The position numbers were made by a program, and so were the translations under genes. A stretch of 64,000 nt of DNA from Ignavibacteria bacterium (GTDB lineage Bacteria; Bacteroidota; Ignavibacteria; Kapaibacteriales; UBA961). The notes under the pieces were generated by a model. It was not told where the DNA came from and did no database searches. It was given only the letters and a program-made list of their open reading frames with translations. Shown here piece after piece: positions 58,000 through 64,000 of this stretch (positions are counted from its first letter, which is position 1; the number at the start of each line of letters is the position of its first letter). The stretch covers positions 365,629-429,628 of the forward strand of contig JADJXV010000002.1 of assembly GCA_016720145.1 (NCBI GenBank), written 5' to 3'.

Positions 58000-58368
58000 C
58001 TACCCGTGTTCGGGATTCTTTTGTCCAATCATTCCTAGATGCGTATGCGCAAAATTATCCGAGTATTTGAGTCCATATCCGAGCATTCTGTCCATAGCAG
58101 CATGGGTAAAAAGTATGGTGCCGGTGAGTGTTAGTATGGGAATTGAGAGCGAAAATCCGAGTAGTCCGACCACAATAGCAATTCCACGATGATGAAGCAG
58201 ATTATAAGAAACCGCCCCAACTTTTGAATTAACTAAATATCCGAGCATACCTATATCCGGTGCTAGTATTAATCCCAAAAACGTCCACCAGGAGTAACCC
58301 AATGTACTAAAAAACACTACCCCAAGCGCGAATAACGCAAGCTCTTCCAATTGTAGTAGTAATTTCAT
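58000..58368 (-). CDS. DUF4260 family membrane protein
   Basis: A protein of 122 residues with about four helices. LEELALFALGVVFF, APDIGMLGYLVNSKVGAVSYNLLHHR and HAAMDRMLGYGLKYSDNFAHTHLG match the DUF4260 pattern. Role unknown. It is followed upstream by the MFS gene on the same strand. Confidence 0.85.
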   Translation of the reverse strand: MKLLLQLEELALFALGVVFFSTLGYSWWTFLGLILAPDIGMLGYLVNSKVGAVSYNLLHHRGIAIVVGLLGFSLSIPILTLTGTILFTHAAMDRMLGYGLKYSDNFAHTHLGMIGQKNPEHG

Positions 58369-58399
58369 AACATAATTTAAAATAATGAAATAGATAAAA

Positions 58400-59616
58400 T
58401 TACGGAGTAGATACTAACTCCTTTTTTTTACTTTTGACGGCAAAAAACGCCACTCCGAGCATTATCGCTCCTGCAATAGCAAAACACCATCGCATACCTG
58501 CATGCGAGGCGACCCATCCACTCATCGATGGACTTATTAAATTACCGAGCAAGCTTGCACTTGAGGCGAGTCCCATGAGTCCACTGCGGTTCTCGTGCGG
58601 TGTGTTTTTACTGAAAGCTGTGTAGAGTGTGGGAATAATTGCAGCGGTGAAAACACCGATAATTGCACGTAATCCAAAGAGATACTCATAGCTCGGTACA
58701 AAGCTTTGTACGATAGTTGATACTCCCACTGCAAGTGCGGCGACTTGAAGTGTTTTGACAAACCCCTTGCGGTCATTTCGACGTCCCCAGTACGGCGCAA
58801 AAATTATACTGAATACGCCGACAATACCAACCATTATACCGGTGAGTGTGGATAAATATTCCGTAGGCGCACCTAAATATTCCAAATAAAAGGCATTACC
58901 GGCGAGACGAATACTATCGACGATTGGGCTGCGATAATGAGCAAGAGAATACTGCGGAGTTCGGGTGTACTCCAAGCATGTCGTAAATTTTCCAGAACAG
59001 AGTTTTTCTTCTGTTTCTCCACTTCAATTTCTCTTTTTTCGACCACAAAATAGATCACAATCACAGCGCTGATGAGACACATCGCTCCGACAAAGAAAAA
59101 CACATTTCTCATACCGATGGCATCCGATAGTACCCCACCGACGAGCGGTCCAACTATATTCCCGGCTGAAATTGTCGATTGGAGCAGACCTATTGCGTAC
59201 CCGGCGCGACGCGGTGGTGTCGAAGCCGAAACAAAGGCTAGAGTGGAGGCAATGAATCCGCTGACTGCTCCCTGAAACATCCTTAGAGCGAGAAGCTGCC
59301 AGACTGTCTGGGCGAATCCCATCAACGCCATAGCGACTGCAAGACCAATAATTGCCCGTACTACCATGAGTTTACGTCCGTATTTATCTCCCATCGCTCC
59401 CCAAATTGGAGATGTAATTACTGAAAATAAAAATGGAGCGGCTATTATCAAGCCGCTCCATTGCTGGGCTTCTTCGAGCTGTGTCACACCGAGATGTCGC
59501 ACATAGAGCGGCAAAAACGGCAAGCATGCGCTCATGGCGAGCATCGCTATAAATTGTGCTATCCAAAGAACATACAGATTTTTTTTCCAAAGTGGAATTT
59601 CAACGGAGGACTTCAT
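58400..59616 (-). CDS. Major facilitator superfamily transporter, one frameshift
   Basis: Two frames (58873-59616 and 58400-58975) join when the A4 run at 58888-58891 is restored to five, giving SPVMPFYLEYLGAPTEYL. The joined protein of about 405 residues has twelve helices. The MFS motif GAMGDKYGRKLMV lies between helices 2 and 3, RMFQGAVSGFIASTLAFV follows, and a second-half copy reads APYWGRRNDRKGFV. The resemblance is to drug-efflux (DHA1) members; the substrate is unknown. Start at MKSSVEIPLWKKN (59616). Confidence 0.87.
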
Positions 59617-60084
59617 GAAGCTGATGTTGGGATTTGAGAACTTTAGTAATGTGCATCGGCACAATGAATTGATCTGTTTTGATATGTTGAGATACTTTCA
59701 AGTTTTCTGTGATATTTGGAACGTTCTGAACGAATTTTGAGTAAATGCATTCAACTTCATTCTATACATATTTTCAAAATTAAACTACTAATTATGAAAG
59801 CATATATTCTATTTAAACTACAAATTATGAATTCGTGCAGTACTAATTCATCGATTTTATTCTTTGAAAGGGAAGTAGCTATCTAAATACACTCGTTAAA
59901 TATATTAATCGATTAGTATTTGAGCGGATATTCTTTCACTAATTATGCTATATTTGATGTCGATTATTGATATAATTTAACGATCTATCTCTAATCCATA
60001 TCTGCAGAATTTAAACTAGCTGTCGATTTGAACAAATATTTTGTTCTAACTATCATATTTTATTAATTGTAGTAGAAAGTATTT
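59617..60084. other. AT-rich intergenic region between divergent genes
   Basis: No gene is visible. The first bases belong to the MFS leader. A TATATTTG box at 59949-59956 matches TAnnTTTG but lies about 130 bases before the next start. No repeats of the families found elsewhere. Confidence 0.4.
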
Positions 60085-61644
60085 ATGAAACAACTTGTAC
60101 TAATTATAACGTCCCTTATTTTGTGTGGAGGAAATCTTACGGCACAGAGGAAAACGACAGGCTTTTACGATTTACAAGAAAATTCTCGGGGAAATATTGC
60201 TTTTAAAGGTACCAATTATGGAATTTTTGGGCTTGATACCAAAAATTCCATGGGTGGTGGATATTGGAAACGTGGCTCTGCCAACCAATACATTTATGGG
60301 GGTGGTATGTGGTTCGGCACACAGAAAAATGTAAATAATAAACCCGGACAAAAATTAGTATTAATTTCGTACAACCCCAATTCCGGTGCTTCTTGGATGG
60401 CACCATCTGTTCATCCAAGTATAGATAACCCACGTGACTCTTTGAAATATGCACATCTTTATTATTCAACAGATTTTGATATAAATGGCGATGCAAATAA
60501 TGTTGCTGACACTATAGGTTCGTATAAGTGGCCTATTTTAAAAAAAGCTAATCAGAGTAATTTCGGTGAATTTATCGCTGATCCTGCACTGCGCATTTCT
60601 TCTAATGATAAACCACATTTCGTTTCTGCAGAAGACGTTATTTGTGTTTATAATGACGCCGAATTAACTCGTTACGAGGGTGGTATCTCAACAAGGCGAG
60701 CACAGGGCTATCCACTTGGAATTAGCATTGTTCAACGCACGTATTTTTTTGATAAAGCACCACTTCAAGATGTATTGATTCTGCGATATGAAATTACTCA
60801 TACTGGTAGCGACACATTATCACATTGTTGGTTTGCTCCAGAATTTGACTTTGATATTGGTCCTGGTGGACAGAATTCATCCGGCAATGATAAACTCAAG
60901 TACTATGGATCAGATAGTACCTTAGGACTTGTCGTTGGATGGTCATTAGGCACAAACGTAGATAAAAACAAAGGGTTGGGCTATTTTGGGGCCACCTTAC
61001 TTGAAACACCAAAAGTTGACGCCTCAGGAAATCTATCTTCTCAAGGAAGAGAATTAGGTCTAAAAACTCACCGTAACTGGGTACTTGATAATGATCCAAA
61101 AGATAATGGTGATCGGTATGATTTTATGTCATCAGGTCAAATCGATGAAGAAATTGAACCGGGCGACAAGAGACTTTTAATGGCAACCGGACCCTTTACT
61201 ATGCAACCGGGCGAGACAGCTGTCATTAGTTTTGCAATCATGTTTGCAGCTACTGCATCAGGTGGAGATGCAACGGGTTCGAACGCAGATGTAGCCAAAC
61301 TTGTCCAGCTCTGCCGTGATACCAAAGCTGCGTATTCGAATTTTGCAAAAGGTGGTGATTTCACAGCCGTACATGAAGACATTCAAGCGGATGTTCATTC
61401 TCTCTATCCGAATCCTACGACAGGAGTTACGACTGTAGAATATGCCGTAAACTCACCATCGATGGTAACGGTAGAAGTATTTGATATGTTGTCGAATCGT
61501 GTTGCTGTACTTGAAAACGCAAGCAGGGCGCCCGGCACCTACCGAACCTCATTTGACACGCAGTCACTTCCTGCCGGTGTGTATTACTTCCGAATTGATA
61601 TCGGAGGTGTAATTACGCTCAAAAAGCTTATTGTGGTGAAGTGA
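60085..61644 (+). CDS. T9SS-secreted protein of unknown function
   Basis: A protein of 519 residues. Signal peptide (MKQLVLIITSLILCGGNLTAQ), a beta-rich body (NNRGNIAFKG-like start, MGGGYWKRGSANQYIYGGGM, YFDKAPLQDVLILRYEITHT-type strands with DFDIGPGGQNSSGNDKLKYY) and a sorting domain (LYPNPTTGVTTVEY ... ending LKKLIVVK). The body resembles large uncharacterised surface proteins of this group. Function unknown; exported by the T9SS. Confidence 0.82.
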   Translation: MKQLVLIITSLILCGGNLTAQRKTTGFYDLQENSRGNIAFKGTNYGIFGLDTKNSMGGGYWKRGSANQYIYGGGMWFGTQKNVNNKPGQKLVLISYNPNSGASWMAPSVHPSIDNPRDSLKYAHLYYSTDFDINGDANNVADTIGSYKWPILKKANQSNFGEFIADPALRISSNDKPHFVSAEDVICVYNDAELTRYEGGISTRRAQGYPLGISIVQRTYFFDKAPLQDVLILRYEITHTGSDTLSHCWFAPEFDFDIGPGGQNSSGNDKLKYYGSDSTLGLVVGWSLGTNVDKNKGLGYFGATLLETPKVDASGNLSSQGRELGLKTHRNWVLDNDPKDNGDRYDFMSSGQIDEEIEPGDKRLLMATGPFTMQPGETAVISFAIMFAATASGGDATGSNADVAKLVQLCRDTKAAYSNFAKGGDFTAVHEDIQADVHSLYPNPTTGVTTVEYAVNSPSMVTVEVFDMLSNRVAVLENASRAPGTYRTSFDTQSLPAGVYYFRIDIGGVITLKKLIVVK

Positions 61645-61787
61645 TTTGGCTTGTGTTTTTTTTAACCGAATAGATGTACGCATCGTGCGCTACGGGTGAA
61701 GTAAACTCCTAGCGCACAGAGCGTTGTGTTCGTTTGTTATATTACCTGAAACGGCAAATTTGCAACTCCATACCCTATTGAAATTCC

Positions 61788-62552
61788 ATGCACTTCCCCG
61801 TTCAAATAGGCGTCGGTAATTTTTCAATCAGCGCTCATTTGCTTTGTGAAACGCTTGCGATGGTCGTGGGTTTTCGGTATTTTCTTTACCTGCGGAAGCG
61901 ACAGCCGGATGCTATTAGCGATTCCAATCGAGTATGGATCCTCATCGGTGCTGCCTTTGGTGCGTTTTTTTTCTCCCGCCTGCTTGGCTCGCTTGAGCAT
62001 CCTGAATTATTTGTCAATTCACCAAATAAACTCCTGTATTTCTATGCAAATAAAACTATTATCGGCGGACTCCTCGGCGGACTGCTGACGGTTGAACTCG
62101 TCAAAAAACGATTGCAGGTTACGCATTCATCGGGTGATTTATTTACCTTTCCACTGATAGTGGCGATGATCATCGGGCGCATCGGATGCTTCACCACAGG
62201 AGTATATGAAGAGACCTATGGCGTGCCCACCACAAGCATTCTCGGCATGGACTTAGGCGATGGAATTCTTCGCCATCCGGTGACACTGTATGAGATTGCA
62301 TTTCTCCTCCTGCTAGGCGGCTTCTTGAAGTATCTCGAGCGCGCACATACACTTCGGGACGGGTATCGTTTTCAAGTATTCATGACGCTGTATCTTCTCT
62401 TCCGCCTGCTGCTCGATTTCATAAAGCCCGGCTATACTGTATTTTGGGAAATCGGCACGATTCAGTTATGTTGCATACTTGGACTATTCTATTACCGCCA
62501 CATTCTGTGGAAATTACTCATTCATCCATCGTTACTCTATGAACGACACTAA
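61788..62552 (+). CDS. Lgt-like (prolipoprotein diacylglyceryl transferase family) membrane protein
   Basis: A protein of 254 residues with about seven helices. It has the Lgt layout: FPVQIGVGNFSISAHLLCET at the start, GGLLGGLLTVELVKKR, the signature region IGRIGCFTTGVYEETYGVPT (Lgt consensus GRxGNFxNxExxGxPT, here with Cys for Asn), HPVTLYE and the late Arg of LYLLFRLLLDF. Differences in the signature and short length suggest a paralogue with a changed role rather than the housekeeping Lgt. It overlaps the radical SAM gene by 14 bases, so the two are coupled. Confidence 0.78.
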   Translation: MHFPVQIGVGNFSISAHLLCETLAMVVGFRYFLYLRKRQPDAISDSNRVWILIGAAFGAFFFSRLLGSLEHPELFVNSPNKLLYFYANKTIIGGLLGGLLTVELVKKRLQVTHSSGDLFTFPLIVAMIIGRIGCFTTGVYEETYGVPTTSILGMDLGDGILRHPVTLYEIAFLLLLGGFLKYLERAHTLRDGYRFQVFMTLYLLFRLLLDFIKPGYTVFWEIGTIQLCCILGLFYYRHILWKLLIHPSLLYERH

Positions 62553-63944
62553 ACGCGACTATATCTACTACGACCACACCATCAGCTTGTGCAATGAATG
62601 CCACCGGCAAATCAGCGCGAAAATTATCTTTGAAAGCGGGAACGTGTATCTCACCAAACGCTGCAAAGAACATGGGTTTCAAAAAGTGCTTATCGCGACG
62701 GATATCGAGTATTATAAGCAGCAGCGGAATTTCAATAAAGCGTCCGAATATCCGCGCACGCCGCATACCGACACGGTGTATGGATGTCCGTTTGATTGTG
62801 GAATATGTCCTGACCACGAACAGCATTCCTGCCTGACGCTCATCGAGGTGACTGACCGCTGCAACCTCACGTGCCCTACCTGTTATGCGAGTTCGTCGCC
62901 GACGCATGGCAATCACCGCACACTCGAGCAGATTAATATGATGCTTGACGCGATTGTGCTCAGCGAGGGCGAACCAGATGTGGTGCAAATCAGCGGCGGA
63001 GAGCCGACGATTCACCCGGAGTTTTTTCAGATTCTCGACCTTGCGAAGTCAAAGCCAATTAAACACTTAATGCTGAATACTAATGGAATTAAAATCGCCA
63101 ATGACCTGGAATTTACGAAACGCCTGGCGACCTATATGCCGGCTTTTGAGGTGTACCTGCAATTTGACTCCTTCAAGCCGGCGGCGCTGCGCAAGCTTCG
63201 TGGCGGCGATTTGACCAATATCCGAAAAAAGGCATTGGAGAATCTTAATAAGTTTAATATTTCGACGACGCTTGTTGTGACGCTCGAAAAAGGACTCAAC
63301 GACGATGAAATCGGCGAGATTATCGACTTGCCTTAACCCAGCCATGCGTTCGCGGCGTTACCTTTCAGCCCACGCAAGTCAGCGGGCGATTGGAGAATTT
63401 CGACCCTGCTGTTAACCGGTTGACGAATACGGAAGTTCGGCAGAAAATCCTCGACCAAACGACCATTTTCCAGCCCAACGACCTAATCCCCGTGCCGTGT
63501 AATCCCGACGCGCTGGTGATGGCGTACGCGCTTAAGTATCAGAATAAAGTTCTGCCGCTGACGCACCTTATCGACCCGGATATACTCCTCAATTCCTCTA
63601 AAAATACCATCGTCTATGAACAGGACGAAGCCCTCCAACAGCATGTCATGAAGATGTTTAGTACCGGGATTTCGACTGATATGGTCAGCAAAACCATCAG
63701 CACGCTCCTTTGCTGCCTGCCAAATATTATCGCGCCGAATCTTTCCTATCAAAATCTCTTCCGTATTATTATCATGAACTTCATGGACGCCTACGACTTT
63801 GACGTGCGGGCAATCAAAAAATCATGCGTTCATATCGTGAATACCGACGGCAAAATCATACCGTTCGAAACGATGAATCTCTTTTACAGGCCGGAATTTA
63901 AAGATAAGTTAAATATATTGAGAAGTGAGTTGCATCATGCATAA
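62539..63944 (+). CDS. Radical SAM enzyme of the COG1964/tetraether-lipid-synthase type, one frameshift
   Basis: Frames 62539-63336 and 63340-63944 join if one G is restored near 63330: IIDLALTQPCVRGVTFQPTQ. The joined protein of about 468 residues has an N-terminal CNECHRQ...KRCKEHG rubredoxin-like site, GCPFDCGICPDHEQHSC, the radical SAM motif TDRCNLTCPTCYA (near residues 108-115), the SAM-binding ISGGEPTIHPEF and later Cys-rich pieces (PVPCNPDA, LLCCLPNI, KKSCVHIVNTDGKIIPFE). This set of extra cysteines marks the family of archaeal Tes, which joins lipid tails. In bacteria the role is open; a lipid substrate fits the Lgt-like neighbour. Confidence 0.85.
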
Positions 63945-64000
63945 GCTCGATAAAACCGTCGGGGTGAATTTATTGATATTGCTGATATATACCCTCTGTC
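63937..64000 (+). CDS. Start of a third membrane-protein gene (cut by the window end)
   Basis: The ATG overlaps the radical SAM stop by eight bases. The visible 21 residues (MHKLDKTVGVNLLILLIYTL...) read as a short basic start and a membrane helix. The overlap indicates translational coupling in the same operon. Confidence 0.65.
   Translation, partial: MHKLDKTVGVNLLILLIYTLC

Noticed and set aside
1..64000. tRNA or rRNA genes
   Set aside because: I scanned the intergenic stretches for T-loop GGTTCGANTCC-like sequence and cloverleaf pairing by eye and found none. A tRNAscan-SE run would be decisive.

Overview
The window looks like a chromosomal segment from the Bacteroidota/Chlorobiota side of the FCB group, with an Ignavibacteria- or Kapabacteria-like bacterium as my best guess. 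The evidence: five secreted proteins end in type IX secretion (T9SS) sorting domains, a PorX-type T9SS regulator is present, there are Bacteroidota-style promoters (TAnnTTTG about 30-85 bases before starts), few clear Shine-Dalgarno sites, and several families typical of the group (DUF5683, DUF4260, Ig/PKD surface proteins). The lineage is inferred from gene content; there is no rRNA gene in the window and I found no tRNA gene.

Layout. 0-5.4 kb: a large Ig/PKD surface protein (minus strand, one frameshift) diverging from an FtsI-like penicillin-binding protein that has lost its catalytic SxxK segment. 5.6-10.3 kb: three TPR genes interleaved with vestigial copies of the 5' end of rpe, then intact rpe, cysS and an M48 protease. 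14-18.5 kb: a lone ABC-2 permease, then an operon of ECF sigma factor, membrane-anchored (probable anti-sigma) protein, DUF4097-type protein and a probable outer-membrane protein. 18.7-26 kb: murB, a large BNR/FN3 T9SS substrate, a CoA-transferase, an RluE-like pseudouridine synthase. 27-28 kb: a repeat array carrying an inserted hairpin-rich element. 28-35 kb: rimO, a small phosphatase, an SDR, DUF2203, a PKD T9SS substrate. 34.6-41 kb: DUF3108, a Ctp protease, a TatD/outer-membrane-protein fusion, tsaE and porX. 41-50 kb: lipoprotein, two-domain acyltransferase, PDZ T9SS substrate, GNAT, HAD, GxxExxY, deoC, uvrC. 50-55 kb: a decayed insertion sequence and a tandem palindrome array. 55-60 kb: DUF5683, ridA, a phosphoesterase, STAS, DUF4260, MFS. 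60-64 kb: a T9SS substrate, then an operon of an Lgt-like membrane protein, a radical SAM enzyme of the tetraether-lipid-synthase (COG1964) type, and the start of a third membrane gene.

Two features cut across the window. First, at least nine otherwise well-conserved genes are interrupted by single-base shifts, most of them one base missing and several within runs of 4-5 identical bases. This points to uncorrected long-read indels more than to true gene decay. Second, intergenic DNA is crowded with dispersed palindromes of at least four families, one forming a 74-bp tandem array and one providing the target of an insertion sequence.

The most interesting candidate system is the terminal Lgt-like/radical SAM/membrane operon, which may modify or join membrane lipids (inference). 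Next are the TPR-rpe duplication, the in-frame TatD-outer-membrane-protein overlap and the hairpin-rich insertion.
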